Shown here in pieces: positions 17,093 to 26,288 of a DNA stretch of 64,000 nucleotides. The DNA comes from Teredinibacter waterburyi (GTDB lineage Bacteria; Pseudomonadota; Gammaproteobacteria; Pseudomonadales; Cellvibrionaceae), in contig NZ_MRUH01000123.1 of assembly GCF_001922985.1 (NCBI RefSeq), forward strand, positions 1 through 64,000, written 5' to 3'. The position numbers and the translations under genes are program-made. How positions within the stretch are numbered: position 1 is the stretch's first letter; the number at the start of each line of letters is the position of its first letter. The notes under the pieces are model-generated. The model worked only from the letters and a program-made list of their open reading frames with translations, had not been told where the DNA came from and did not search any database.

Positions 17093-17833
17093 GTGATTAC
17101 CCAAAAGCACTTTGAAACCTTAATCACCCCAACCGGGGCGATGCAAGTACAAATCTTTCGCCCCGTTGAAGATGGGCGTTTCCCCGCGATTATTTTTTAT
17201 TCCGAAATATTCCAAATTACCGCACCGATTGCGCGCAGTGCCAATATACTTGCAGGCTTGGGTTTTATTGTTATCGTTCCGGAAGTTTTTCACGAGCTTA
17301 ATCCGCTGGGTACAGTGCTTGGCTACGATGATGCCGGTAAAGATAAAGGCAATAATGACAAGTGGGAAAAACCACTCGAAAGCCACGACAGTGACACCAG
17401 TGCGATGATCGACTATTTGCGCGAGCAAGATTATTGCAGCGGCAAGGTTGGCGCTATGGGTGTTTGTATTGGCGGCCATCTCGCTTTTCGCGCGGCGATT
17501 AACCCTAATCTCGACGGTGCATTCTGTTTGTATCCCACCGATATACACAGTAATAGTCTGCCCGCTGCAGAGGGTAATGATAGTTTTAGTCGAGCTGTCG
17601 ATATTACCTGTGAGGTCGTGTTGGTATTTGGTAAGCAAGATCCTCATGTTCCCGTAGAGGGCCGGCAAAAACTTATCCAGCATTTTCAAACCATCGGATT
17701 GAATTATCAGTGGCATGAAGTGAACGCCCAGCATGCATTTATGCGTGATGAAGGTGAACGCTATGACCCTGCCTTGGCATTAGAGATGTATATAAAAGCG
17801 AAAGATTTTTTCTCGCGGGTGTTGCGCGCTTAA
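17093..17833 (+). CDS. Dienelactone hydrolase family protein
   Basis: A 246-residue alpha/beta hydrolase. The nucleophile elbow is GVCIGGH with Cys125, as in dienelactone hydrolases. The triad is completed by Asp in VFGKQDPHVP (about 187) and His in NAQHAF (about 220). The acidic loop (PEVFHELNPLG) is also family-like. It hydrolyses small esters or lactones; the natural substrate is unknown, and no chlorocatechol genes are nearby. The start is GTG at 17093 with TAGGAG about 6 nt upstream; there is no closer ATG. It lies 63 bp after the HopJ gene and 52 bp before yaeQ, so may be cotranscribed. Confidence 0.9.
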   Translation: MITQKHFETLITPTGAMQVQIFRPVEDGRFPAIIFYSEIFQITAPIARSANILAGLGFIVIVPEVFHELNPLGTVLGYDDAGKDKGNNDKWEKPLESHDSDTSAMIDYLREQDYCSGKVGAMGVCIGGHLAFRAAINPNLDGAFCLYPTDIHSNSLPAAEGNDSFSRAVDITCEVVLVFGKQDPHVPVEGRQKLIQHFQTIGLNYQWHEVNAQHAFMRDEGERYDPALALEMYIKAKDFFSRVLRA

Positions 17834-17885
17834 TTTGGCTGTCGCGATAATAGTTTTTGGTTTTAATTTTTAATCGGAGTGCTTT

Positions 17886-18416
17886 ATGGCTTTAAATGCC
17901 ACCATTATTAAATTTTCTATTTCACTGTCCGATTTAAATCGAAACCACTACGACACGCTTACGCTTACAGTAGCGCAGCATCCGTCGGAAACGGCCGAGC
18001 GGATGATGGCGCGTGTAATGGCGTATTGTATTCATGCTGAAGAGTTCTTGGCTTTCACCAAGGGTTTGTCCACGCCGGAGACGCCGGATATTTGGGCGAA
18101 AACCTTAGATGGCCAAACCGGCCTTTGGATCGAGGTTGGTGAACCGAATCCCGATAAGTTAAAAAAAGCAACGCGCGTAGCTCAGGATGTTTGGGTGTAT
18201 AGTTTTAATACTAAGTCCGATGTATGGTGGGCGCAGGAATCAAAGCATATTGATGCGCTTAAGGTTCATGTACGACGTTTTGAGCGCGCTGGAATAGAGT
18301 CATTAGCGGCGAAGTTGCAGCGCACTATGGAGATCTCGGTCACTATTTCAGGCGATTCCGCATTTGTTGCTACCGCCGATGGTGAGTGTGAAGTTAACTG
18401 GCTAAACTTGCAGTAG
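17886..18416 (+). CDS. yaeQ: YaeQ family protein
   Basis: A 176-residue cytoplasmic protein, close to the E. coli YaeQ length (181 aa). Family features are ATIIKFSISLSDLNRNHYD at the N-terminus, ERMMARVMAYCIHA, the GLWIEVGEPNPDKLKKA core and YSFNTKSDVWW. YaeQ has a PD-(D/E)XK nuclease-like fold, and E in IEVGEP with nearby K residues fits that site. Its function is not settled. A GGAGTG ribosome-binding site precedes the ATG. Confidence 0.93.
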   Translation: MALNATIIKFSISLSDLNRNHYDTLTLTVAQHPSETAERMMARVMAYCIHAEEFLAFTKGLSTPETPDIWAKTLDGQTGLWIEVGEPNPDKLKKATRVAQDVWVYSFNTKSDVWWAQESKHIDALKVHVRRFERAGIESLAAKLQRTMEISVTISGDSAFVATADGECEVNWLNLQ

Positions 18417-18474
18417 CTTTTCTGCCCGACTGTTAAATTAGGTTTTCTACTTCTGACTAAAAAGGCCCATTCTT

Positions 18475-18897
18475 ATGATTAGCTTTCAAACTTATGATAG
18501 TGCGTTATTCGGTATATTCGTGGTAATCGCAACCTTGGTTGTACAGTCGCTAATTGCGAGTTTTATCAAAGCCAAGCAGCCGGGTGCGATACCTGGGAAA
18601 ATAGATGAAAGCCTTGGCCATGAATCAATCGTTTATCGCGCCCACCGAACATTTATGAACTCTTTGGAAAATACCCCAACGATGTTGGCGGCCGCTTTTC
18701 TGGCAATTTTTTCTGGTGCGGATGCTAAGTGGACCGCTATTTTTGTATGGGTTTACGCGGTTGCGCGGCTTATTCATATGTTGGGTTATTACTTTATTTC
18801 TACGTCTAAAAACCCTAGCCCGCGCAGCTACTTTTTCCTTATTGGTTTTATTGCCACAATTGCATTATTGGTGTTGTCGGCAATTTCTATTCTGTAA
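18475..18897 (+). CDS. MAPEG family membrane protein
   Basis: A 140-residue integral membrane protein with four predicted helices (about 10-32, 60-82, 85-105 and 118-139). The MAPEG signature is visible as VYRAHRTFMNSLENTPTM and, later, ARLIHMLGYY. MAPEG proteins include glutathione-dependent transferases and related enzymes; the bacterial substrate cannot be read from sequence. Last of the co-directional run starting with HopJ, convergent with mtfA. Confidence 0.9.
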   Translation: MISFQTYDSALFGIFVVIATLVVQSLIASFIKAKQPGAIPGKIDESLGHESIVYRAHRTFMNSLENTPTMLAAAFLAIFSGADAKWTAIFVWVYAVARLIHMLGYYFISTSKNPSPRSYFFLIGFIATIALLVLSAISIL

Positions 18898-18910
18898 TTT
18901 CCGTCCTTGG

Positions 18911-18934
18911 GGGCGCTTTCCTTGTGGAGCGTCC
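18911..18934. terminator. Weak stem-loop between MAPEG gene and mtfA
   Basis: GGGCGCT (18911-18917) pairs with AGCGTCC (18928-18934), 7 bp with one G-T wobble, in the 49-bp convergent gap. No T-run follows on either strand. Confidence 0.3.
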
Positions 18935-18946
18935 AGGCTAAAGTCG

Positions 18947-19786
18947 TTACATCGCTTTGGTGCTTAACCACTGTGACGGATCGAGATGATAGTAATCGCG
19001 CAGCTGTTCAAACAGCTCCGGGTGACGGGCTTGCATTTGCAGTGGTCGCTCGAAAAAAACCTCGGTAACCACGGCGAAAAATTCTGCGGGGTTGGTAGCG
19101 CCATAGCTGTCGATCAAGCTGGAATTGCCGCGTGCTAAGGTCGATTGTAATTGGTTAAATTCATCACTAAAAATCTGTGCCCAAATTCGATAGGCATCTT
19201 TTGTATACAGCAGCGGCGCACCATTGGCGGCGCCGTCTTCTTGATCGAGCTGGTGGGCAAATTCATGTAGTACCACATTGTGGCCATCGGTAAAATTTGC
19301 CATACCTTGCTCTACGCTGTCCCAAGCTAAAACAATTCGACCATTCTGCCAAGATTCCCCAAGTAAATGCGCACGCTTTTGCGAAACCACGCCGTACTCA
19401 TCCTGGTGCTCGCGTTTTGCAGTGAAGGTAGTAGGGTAGACGTAAATCCATTTTAAATTTGCGTAGCGAGTTGTGGGCCTATTCAGCAGTAATAAACAGG
19501 CCTCGGCGGCGATGGTTACGCGAATGGTGTCGTTGATGTTCAGGCCGTTACAGCCGACAAATTGTTTGGTGTAAATAAAGTGGAGTATGTGCTGCTGTAA
19601 TTCGCCTTGCAGCGCTTCGGGAAGACGCGGGTAGATGGGTAAGTATTGTTTTAAAATGGATGCCCACTCGGTGGGGAACGGCTGCGCCATAGCTTGGCGA
19701 TAGCGCCATTTTCGGTAGTAGCGCCAAGCCACGAACGCTAAAATTGCACTGGCGAGAAGGGTGTAAAATGTTTGAGTTATTGTCAT
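18947..19786 (-). CDS. mtfA: Zinc-dependent peptidase MtfA (M90 family)
   Basis: A 279-residue protein with an N-terminal hydrophobic helix (about 6-22) not present in all homologues, suggesting membrane attachment. The zinc site is HEFAHQLD with H174, E175 and H178. The downstream NPAEFFAVVTEVFFE segment supplies the third ligand region of the family. E. coli MtfA binds the repressor Mlc and thereby affects the glucose PTS, and it has aminopeptidase activity. Whether that applies here is unknown, though an orphan PTS permease gene lies about 2.5 kb away. Divergent from hrpB by 40 bp. Confidence 0.9.
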   Translation of the reverse strand: MTITQTFYTLLASAILAFVAWRYYRKWRYRQAMAQPFPTEWASILKQYLPIYPRLPEALQGELQQHILHFIYTKQFVGCNGLNINDTIRVTIAAEACLLLLNRPTTRYANLKWIYVYPTTFTAKREHQDEYGVVSQKRAHLLGESWQNGRIVLAWDSVEQGMANFTDGHNVVLHEFAHQLDQEDGAANGAPLLYTKDAYRIWAQIFSDEFNQLQSTLARGNSSLIDSYGATNPAEFFAVVTEVFFERPLQMQARHPELFEQLRDYYHLDPSQWLSTKAM

Positions 19787-19826
19787 AGTGTTTACGTCGC
19801 ATCCTTAAAAGAGAAGTCTACTTTAA

Positions 19827-22457
19827 ATGAATTTACCCAATTTGCCGATTAGCACGCTGTTGCCGGCCATCGTCGAAGCCTTAAACAAGCAACACGAATT
19901 GGTCTTGGAAGCGGCTCCCGGTGCCGGTAAAACCACCTTGGTGCCACTGGCCTTAATGAATTGCAGCTGGCTTTGTGGGCGTAAAATTATTGTGCTTGAG
20001 CCGCGTCGGGTCGCTGCACGTGCGGCGGCTGAACGAATGGCGAGTCTACTTAACGAGCCTGTCGGCAAGCGTGTCGGCTACCGTATTCGTCTCGAGAAAA
20101 AAGTTAGCGAAAATACTATTGTCGAAGTGGTCACCGAAGGGATTCTAACCCGTTGGCTGCAAGACGATCCGGAACTCAGTAATGTTGCGGCCATTATTTT
20201 CGATGAATTTCACGAGCGTAGTATTCATTCAGATTTGGGCTTAGCACTGTGTTTACAAGCCCGCGAGCTGTTTCGCGATGCACAAAACCCCTTAAAACTT
20301 TTGGTAATGTCGGCAACCCTAGATGGCGTGGGTGTTGCAGAGCTGCTTGATCGCGCGCGTCTAGATGCCCGCGAACCCAGCGCTAGCGCGATGCCAGCAA
20401 CCCTAGTGCTTAAAAGTGAAGGCCGCAGTTTTCCTGTTGCTATGCATTACGGGGCGGCGCGAAAGTTTGATGAAAATATTCAGCAGCGAATTGTAAAAAC
20501 CGCCTTGCAAGCCTTAGTCGAGCAGGTTGGTAGTATTTTACTATTCCTGCCTGGGCAGGGTGAGATCAACCGCTGTATCGCAGCTATGTCTGGGCAAGTT
20601 GATGCCAGTGTTGCTTTGTTGCCCTTGCATGGTGGTTTGTCTATGGCTCAGCAACAGCAGGCCATTAAGCCGCTCGATAAAACCGCACCAGCAACACGAA
20701 AAATTGTCTTCGCTACGGATATTGCTGAAACCAGTCTCACCATTGAAGGTATTACCGTGGTGATTGATAGCGGTTTAACCCGCAAGCCAGAATTTGATCC
20801 GCGTACGGGCTTAACTCGCCTCAAAACTCAACGTATATCGCGTGCTTCGAGTATTCAGCGGGCGGGTCGAGCAGGGCGCTTAGCGGCTGGCGTTTGTTAT
20901 AGGCTTTGGTCCGAAGAACAACAAGCACAGCTGACTCAGTTCAGCAGCCCCGAGATCCTTCAAGCCGATTTGGCACCCTTGCTACTGCAATTACTGCAGT
21001 GGGGGATTTCCAACCCAAGTGAATTATTGTGGCTTAACACACCTCCAGCGGCCGCTGTGGCGCAGGCGCTGGAACTACTAAAACTTTTGGGTATTGTGAT
21101 TTCTAGTGGTGACCATGATCGGCTTAGCGATCATGGTGAACTGGTAGCGCAAATGCCGGTGCATCCGCGTATTGGCCACATGCTGCTTAAGTCTATGAGT
21201 TGCGGTCAGGCTCAATTGGGGACGTGGGTTGCCGCACTGCTGGCGGAACGCAATCCTATTCAAGGGTTCGCAGCTGATTTATTGCCAAGCGTGGAGGTGC
21301 TTGCCGGCCGCCGTCACTGTGATAAAGCCTATCAGCACTGGTGCACTCGTACTCGCCAGCAAGCGAAAAATTATTTACAACAGTTGCCAAAACAGCTCGA
21401 TATAACGGCTGATGAAGTAAGGTTTGCTTCGAATGGGAATGATATTGACGAGCAGGCTTTAGCCTACATTTTGGCTTGTGCCTATCCGGATAGAATCGCA
21501 CGGCAGCGAGACAACAATCGAACCCTCTATCAATTAAGTAATGGTCGCTCGGCAAAGTTAGGTGACCGCGATGGACTAACTAGTAGTCGCTGGTTGGTGG
21601 TAACCGAAGTCGGCGGTGCGGTTGGCCAAACCGATGATCGCATTTTTTCTGCTGTCAGGTTAGCAGAAGAGACTTTTGCTCAGGTCATGCAAGCTTGGGT
21701 AACGGAAGATGTTGTCGTGCATTGGAATGATGAGCGCTTAGTTGCCGAAACGCATAAGCGTGTCGGCTCAATTATATTGGAGCGAAAGCCGCTAGGCGCA
21801 ATTAGTGATCAGCAACGCCAGCAAGCTTTACTCGGGTACATTCAAAAACAGGGCTTAAATATTTTACCTTGGACAAAAAAATTACGGCAGTGGCGGGCGC
21901 GTGTTAATTTGCTGCGCAACTATTGTTTGTCCGACGATCAACCTTGGCCAGACTTGAGCGATGAGTCACTTACCGCGAACCTAGAGTCTTGGTTGCTACC
22001 CTATTTAAATCAAGTGAAAAACAAAAGTGATTTACAGGGGCTGGATTTACACTCGATTTTACAGGGCCTTTTACCTTGGCCGCTACCGCAAAAACTGGAT
22101 GAATTAGCACCCACAAATATAACGGTTCCCTCCGGTTCATCCTACTCATTGGATTACGATCGATTTCCCCCGGTTTTGGAAGTTAAATTACAGGAAATGT
22201 TCGGTGCGAAAACTACACCGACAATTGCTCAGGGCAAGGTGAAAATATTAATACATTTATTGTCGCCAGCACGAAGGCCGCTACAGGTTACCCAAGATTT
22301 AGAAGGTTTTTGGAATGGCAGCTACGCCGAGGTGAAAAAAGAAATGAAAGGGCGTTACCCGAAACACCCCTGGCCAGATAACCCTTGGGAGGCAACGGCA
22401 ACTCGATTTACTAAACAGCGACTGCTAAAAGAAGCCTTGCCGAAAGATAATAAGTAA
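19827..22457 (+). CDS. hrpB: ATP-dependent helicase HrpB
   Basis: An 876-residue DEAH/RHA helicase. Motif I is APGAGKTT (about residues 30-37), motif Ia LEPRRVAARAAA, motif II DEFH (in IIFDEFHERS), motif III SATLDG, motif V ATDIAETSLTI and motif VI QRAGRAGR. The HA2-like region and the HrpB-specific C-terminal domain (SPARRPLQVTQDLEGFW, YPKHPWPDNPW) follow. The length matches E. coli HrpB (about 810-820 aa) with modest extension. Substrate and role in bacteria are poorly defined. Single gene with a good terminator. Confidence 0.95.
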   Translation: MNLPNLPISTLLPAIVEALNKQHELVLEAAPGAGKTTLVPLALMNCSWLCGRKIIVLEPRRVAARAAAERMASLLNEPVGKRVGYRIRLEKKVSENTIVEVVTEGILTRWLQDDPELSNVAAIIFDEFHERSIHSDLGLALCLQARELFRDAQNPLKLLVMSATLDGVGVAELLDRARLDAREPSASAMPATLVLKSEGRSFPVAMHYGAARKFDENIQQRIVKTALQALVEQVGSILLFLPGQGEINRCIAAMSGQVDASVALLPLHGGLSMAQQQQAIKPLDKTAPATRKIVFATDIAETSLTIEGITVVIDSGLTRKPEFDPRTGLTRLKTQRISRASSIQRAGRAGRLAAGVCYRLWSEEQQAQLTQFSSPEILQADLAPLLLQLLQWGISNPSELLWLNTPPAAAVAQALELLKLLGIVISSGDHDRLSDHGELVAQMPVHPRIGHMLLKSMSCGQAQLGTWVAALLAERNPIQGFAADLLPSVEVLAGRRHCDKAYQHWCTRTRQQAKNYLQQLPKQLDITADEVRFASNGNDIDEQALAYILACAYPDRIARQRDNNRTLYQLSNGRSAKLGDRDGLTSSRWLVVTEVGGAVGQTDDRIFSAVRLAEETFAQVMQAWVTEDVVVHWNDERLVAETHKRVGSIILERKPLGAISDQQRQQALLGYIQKQGLNILPWTKKLRQWRARVNLLRNYCLSDDQPWPDLSDESLTANLESWLLPYLNQVKNKSDLQGLDLHSILQGLLPWPLPQKLDELAPTNITVPSGSSYSLDYDRFPPVLEVKLQEMFGAKTTPTIAQGKVKILIHLLSPARRPLQVTQDLEGFWNGSYAEVKKEMKGRYPKHPWPDNPWEATATRFTKQRLLKEALPKDNK

Positions 22458-22518
22458 GTGTTCTACAGGGTTTAAATTGTGCTGTGTAAGGTTTTTAAAT
22501 CGAGTCTTGTGGGTGATT

Positions 22519-22549
22519 ACCCAGCCCTTAGACGGGCTGGGTTGTTTTG
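22519..22549 (+). terminator. Intrinsic terminator after hrpB
   Basis: A 9-bp stem (ACCCAGCCC at 22519-22527, GGGCTGGGT at 22534-22542) with a 6-nt loop is followed by TGTTTTG on the forward strand. It lies between convergent hrpB and the acyltransferase fusion gene and may serve both. Confidence 0.75.
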
Positions 22550-22573
22550 TGATACAGAGGTTTGAATTGCAAC

Positions 22574-25500
22574 CTAAGCCAGAAAGTTTTCGGTGATTAT
22601 TTTAGCTTGCCCGAAATCGGTTTTTCCCGATCCCAATTTTGGCAGTTTCTCCAGGTAAAAACAGGCGGATGGCAGCATTAAATTACTGACGTTATCGTCT
22701 GCTAAGGCTGCTTTTAAGGCCGCTATTTCCAACTCTCGATTACACAGCAAAATAATTTTTTCGCCTTTTTTCTCATCGCTAATCGCTACTGCAATAACTT
22801 CGCAATGGACGCTCGTTGTGGTGCTTTCGGCCTCGGTCGAATTTTTTAGTTCAGCTTCAAACCATTGGTTTAAGACCTTTGTTACCGCCGCTTCCACGGC
22901 ACTTAGGCTGATCATCTCTCCGCCTACTTTGGCAAAACGTGAATAGCGGTCGACGATGGTAAGGAAGCCGTCGCCATCTAAGCGACCCTTATCACCGGTT
23001 ACGTACCAACGTACGTCATCGATTATACGAATTACTTCTGCGGTTTTTTCTGGATTATTTAAATAGCCCTGCATCACCTGCGCACCACCGATTAAAATCA
23101 TACCTTCTTCATCGGTCGCTAGCTCGTCGAAGCTCTCTGGGTCAACAATTCTAAAACTGGTGCCGGGCAGAGGCATACCGACGCTACCAAGCTTGGTGCC
23201 GACCTGCGGCCTCCAGCTGTCGGTGTCGAGTGCATCGGGCACGTTTACACTGGCTACCGGCGTGGTTTCGGTCGCGCCGTATCCTTCGTATACCGTTTTG
23301 TTAAATTTCGTTTCAAAGGCGCTGCGAACTTCGGGTTGTAAGCGTTCAGCTCCAGCAACAACAATACGTAAACTGCTCAGCATCAGTGGGTGAACTTTAC
23401 GATTGCTGCTATATAACCGTAAAAATGTCGAGGTGCCAAATAAGGTTGTCGCACGATACTGGGCAATAGCTTTTGCAATGCCAAACGAGTCGGTTGGGTC
23501 TGGGTGGCAAACCATAGGGATGCCTTCAATTAACGGAAGAAATTGTGTAACCGTGAGACCGAAGGCGTGAAATAACGGCAATGAAGCCATGATCACGTCA
23601 TCGGGTTGGGTATTCAGTACATCGGCAACTTGCTTTAGGTTGGCCATAATATTTTGATGGCTGAGTTGTACGCCTTTGGGCACGCCTTCGCTGCCACTGG
23701 AAAATAAGATAACAGCGTGATCTGTATTGAGGGTTGGCTTAGAAAACAGTAGCCGCAGTAATCTTGCAGGTAGTAGTTTGACGAGTAACCACTGGCTAAC
23801 AAGTTCAACTTTGGATAGCCCCGCGAATACATCTTCCAAATAGATTACCCGCAGTTGCTCTAGCTGAGAGGTGAAATCGATACCACGCGATTGCAACTTG
23901 CCAATAAACTTTTTCGATGTGTAGATGGTTTTAATTTCGGCCTGGTCAATAGCGCCTTGCATGGCAAGGTTAGATGCACTGTAGTTCAGGTTTACCAGTG
24001 TCTTACCTTTTAATAGTAGCGCCATATTGGTTAATACCGCTGCGGCGCTTGTTGGTAGAAGTATGCCGATATTGATGTCGTTTTTATATGCTGAATCGCC
24101 AAGTTTTAGATGTCGGCCTAGGGTTATCGACACCGCTAAGGCGCGGCTCGGCGATAATGGTTGAGTGGTGGTGTCGGCTATAGCGATAGCTTGCGAGTTG
24201 TTGTTTTTAACACTCTCAATCCACGCGTTGGGAAGCGATGGCAGCTGTTGCACGAAACTATCCCAGGATTTAATCGAGAGGTCGAAGACGCGTCGCTTTA
24301 CTTGATCGGTAGTTGCATCTTTTTCGATAGGTTCGCCAAAGGCCACGATTAAGTCGCGCTTCGAGCCGCGCGGTTGTTTTCGCTTTAGATCGTTGCTGGC
24401 ACGTGAAAATTGGCTGCCCCAAAGTCCGCGCAAATAAAAGGGTAGGATTTTTATATCGGTGGTGGTCATTGCAATCGCACGCTCAAAGCCGTTGCGGAAT
24501 TGTCCTAGCTGACCGTTGCGACTGATCGCACCTTCGGGAAAGAGGCAGACAACTTCACCTGCGTCGAGTAGTTCGGCCACTCGCTCCAGTGATTTTTTGC
24601 TATCCGCGCCAGATGAAATGGGAATACAACCAAACAGATCGAAAAACCACTTTAAGTACCAGCGTTGATAAATACTTTTTAGCATGACAAAGCGAACGGG
24701 GCGCGGGCTAGCGATTTGAACAATGGCCCAGTCGATCCAACTAATATGGTTGCCCAGTAACAGTACACCGCCGCGCTCAGGAATGTTTTTCATACCTTGT
24801 ACGTCTGTTCTGTAGCGCAGGGCGAAAGTGCCGCCCATAACAAATTGCACTAAACTCTGGGGAAGTTTCATTACTGTATAGATGCCGCCGACTACCGACA
24901 GCCCAGCGGTTACCAGCAAAAGCTGTTTACTGCTGAGGCCCACCACGGCAAAGCCGATGGTTATAAGTAACACACACAGCATCGCGATGTTTTGGATTAA
25001 GTTGCTACCGGCTAGCACTCGGCCAAGCTCATTTTCACCTGCGTAAAACTGTACCAGCGACTGCAGGGGTACGATAAACATTCCGCCCATTGCGCCAATA
25101 AAAATAAAGTCTGCAATAAAAAACTTCATGCTGGTTAGATTGGGCAAAATCCAAAGCCCAACAGCAATGCCGACGGCGGCAATTGGAATTAATCCGAGTT
25201 CAATATAGTTGCGTGAAAGTCGGCTGGCGATGAGCGAACCAATAACAATACCAATACCCGATGCGCCTACGGTTCCCTGAATAACGATGGTGTTAGTCTC
25301 GCCGAGTTGCGACTTGGCAAATTCCGGGAAGGATGCCAGTAGCACTTGGCCAATTGACCAAAACATCGCCAAGCCAATGACGGAAAGGCGAATTACATCG
25401 CGTCGCCATACGGGATCTAAATCCTGTTTAAATAATTTCCCGCTAACGAAAGCTTTGGTATCGAAGTTCATACGCGGATCACCTGGCCTAATACTGGGCA

Positions 25501-26113
25501 GGCGATAGATCATAAAGACTTCTGCAAGACTTGTGACAATCAGAATAATACCGACGGGTACAAGACTGGAAAGTATGCCGACGTTGCTGTGCGGTGATAA
25601 CGGTGTGGCGACTGGAATGAGGTTTTCAAAAAAAATCGAGAAGATGAAAGTCCCGGCTAGAATGGCAACAATCGAAACCGCCTGCACAGCACCATTGGCG
25701 GGGGCGAGGTTTTGTTTGCCAAAAAAGGCTTTTAGATAACCGTATTTAGCTGGATAGTAAAAAGCCGATTGCGCGGCGAGAAGAAAAGTCATGGCAAATG
25801 CAGGCCAAAACCAACCCAACATATAGCACACGGTAATCGCGCTTGTGAGACCAACCGCTAACCAAGCGCTAAAACGCATTACCGATGTTTTTGGAAACCT
25901 GTCTGAGGCAAACCCCGCAGGGCTAAAAAAGAGGATATAGGGGAGCAGTATCATCGCGTTGATAATCGCCGCGTAGACAATTTGAGTGCTACCGTCGTAG
26001 ACCTTAAAAATTGTATTTTGAATAACAATCTTATGACCTAGGTCGACAAATGAATTGAGAAACACGGCAAACAAAAAGGGCAGGGCACCAGCCGTTTTTA
26101 AAATCTTGGACAT
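22574..26113 (-). CDS. aas: LplT-PlsC-acyl-ACP synthetase fusion (Aas-type)
   Basis: A 1179-residue three-part membrane protein. Residues about 1-420 are an MFS transporter of LplT type with about twelve helices. Residues about 430-640 are a PlsC acyltransferase: NHISWID and FPEGAISRNG are its catalytic and glycerophosphate motifs. Residues about 660-1179 are an AMP-forming acyl ligase with SSGSEGVPKG and GYGATET, ending in KLPKLGSGKTDF. In E. coli, LplT and the two-domain Aas are separate neighbours; here all three are fused. The expected role is flipping lysophospholipid inward and reacylating it using acyl-ACP. Divergent from an HTH regulator across a palindromic intergenic region. Confidence 0.92.
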   Translation of the reverse strand: MSKILKTAGALPFLFAVFLNSFVDLGHKIVIQNTIFKVYDGSTQIVYAAIINAMILLPYILFFSPAGFASDRFPKTSVMRFSAWLAVGLTSAITVCYMLGWFWPAFAMTFLLAAQSAFYYPAKYGYLKAFFGKQNLAPANGAVQAVSIVAILAGTFIFSIFFENLIPVATPLSPHSNVGILSSLVPVGIILIVTSLAEVFMIYRLPSIRPGDPRMNFDTKAFVSGKLFKQDLDPVWRRDVIRLSVIGLAMFWSIGQVLLASFPEFAKSQLGETNTIVIQGTVGASGIGIVIGSLIASRLSRNYIELGLIPIAAVGIAVGLWILPNLTSMKFFIADFIFIGAMGGMFIVPLQSLVQFYAGENELGRVLAGSNLIQNIAMLCVLLITIGFAVVGLSSKQLLLVTAGLSVVGGIYTVMKLPQSLVQFVMGGTFALRYRTDVQGMKNIPERGGVLLLGNHISWIDWAIVQIASPRPVRFVMLKSIYQRWYLKWFFDLFGCIPISSGADSKKSLERVAELLDAGEVVCLFPEGAISRNGQLGQFRNGFERAIAMTTTDIKILPFYLRGLWGSQFSRASNDLKRKQPRGSKRDLIVAFGEPIEKDATTDQVKRRVFDLSIKSWDSFVQQLPSLPNAWIESVKNNNSQAIAIADTTTQPLSPSRALAVSITLGRHLKLGDSAYKNDINIGILLPTSAAAVLTNMALLLKGKTLVNLNYSASNLAMQGAIDQAEIKTIYTSKKFIGKLQSRGIDFTSQLEQLRVIYLEDVFAGLSKVELVSQWLLVKLLPARLLRLLFSKPTLNTDHAVILFSSGSEGVPKGVQLSHQNIMANLKQVADVLNTQPDDVIMASLPLFHAFGLTVTQFLPLIEGIPMVCHPDPTDSFGIAKAIAQYRATTLFGTSTFLRLYSSNRKVHPLMLSSLRIVVAGAERLQPEVRSAFETKFNKTVYEGYGATETTPVASVNVPDALDTDSWRPQVGTKLGSVGMPLPGTSFRIVDPESFDELATDEEGMILIGGAQVMQGYLNNPEKTAEVIRIIDDVRWYVTGDKGRLDGDGFLTIVDRYSRFAKVGGEMISLSAVEAAVTKVLNQWFEAELKNSTEAESTTTSVHCEVIAVAISDEKKGEKIILLCNRELEIAALKAALADDNVSNLMLPSACFYLEKLPKLGSGKTDFGQAKIITENFLA

Positions 26114-26238
26114 TGCTAATTTCCTTTAGATAATCCGAAGGTGTTCTGAACGCTTCGGTTCAGGTGTAGATGCGATCCTGACGAAGTTAATACTGTGCTG
26201 CAAAGGTTGTGACGAAAAGGTCATTCTAATTGACTTTA

Positions 26239-26264
26239 AGTATTAAAATACGATACTTAATACT
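26239..26264. promoter_or_regulatory. Candidate operator: AT-rich inverted repeat
   Basis: AGTATTAA (26239-26246) and TTAATACT (26257-26264) form an exact inverted repeat with a 10-nt spacer. A second, nested pair is TAAGTAT/ATACTTA, offset by two bases. It lies 25 bp before the HTH regulator start and about 125 bp from the divergent fusion gene. This is a natural place for autoregulation or for control of both genes. Inference from position and symmetry. Confidence 0.5.
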
Positions 26265-26288
26265 AAATCTATCCTTTGGCGAATACTT

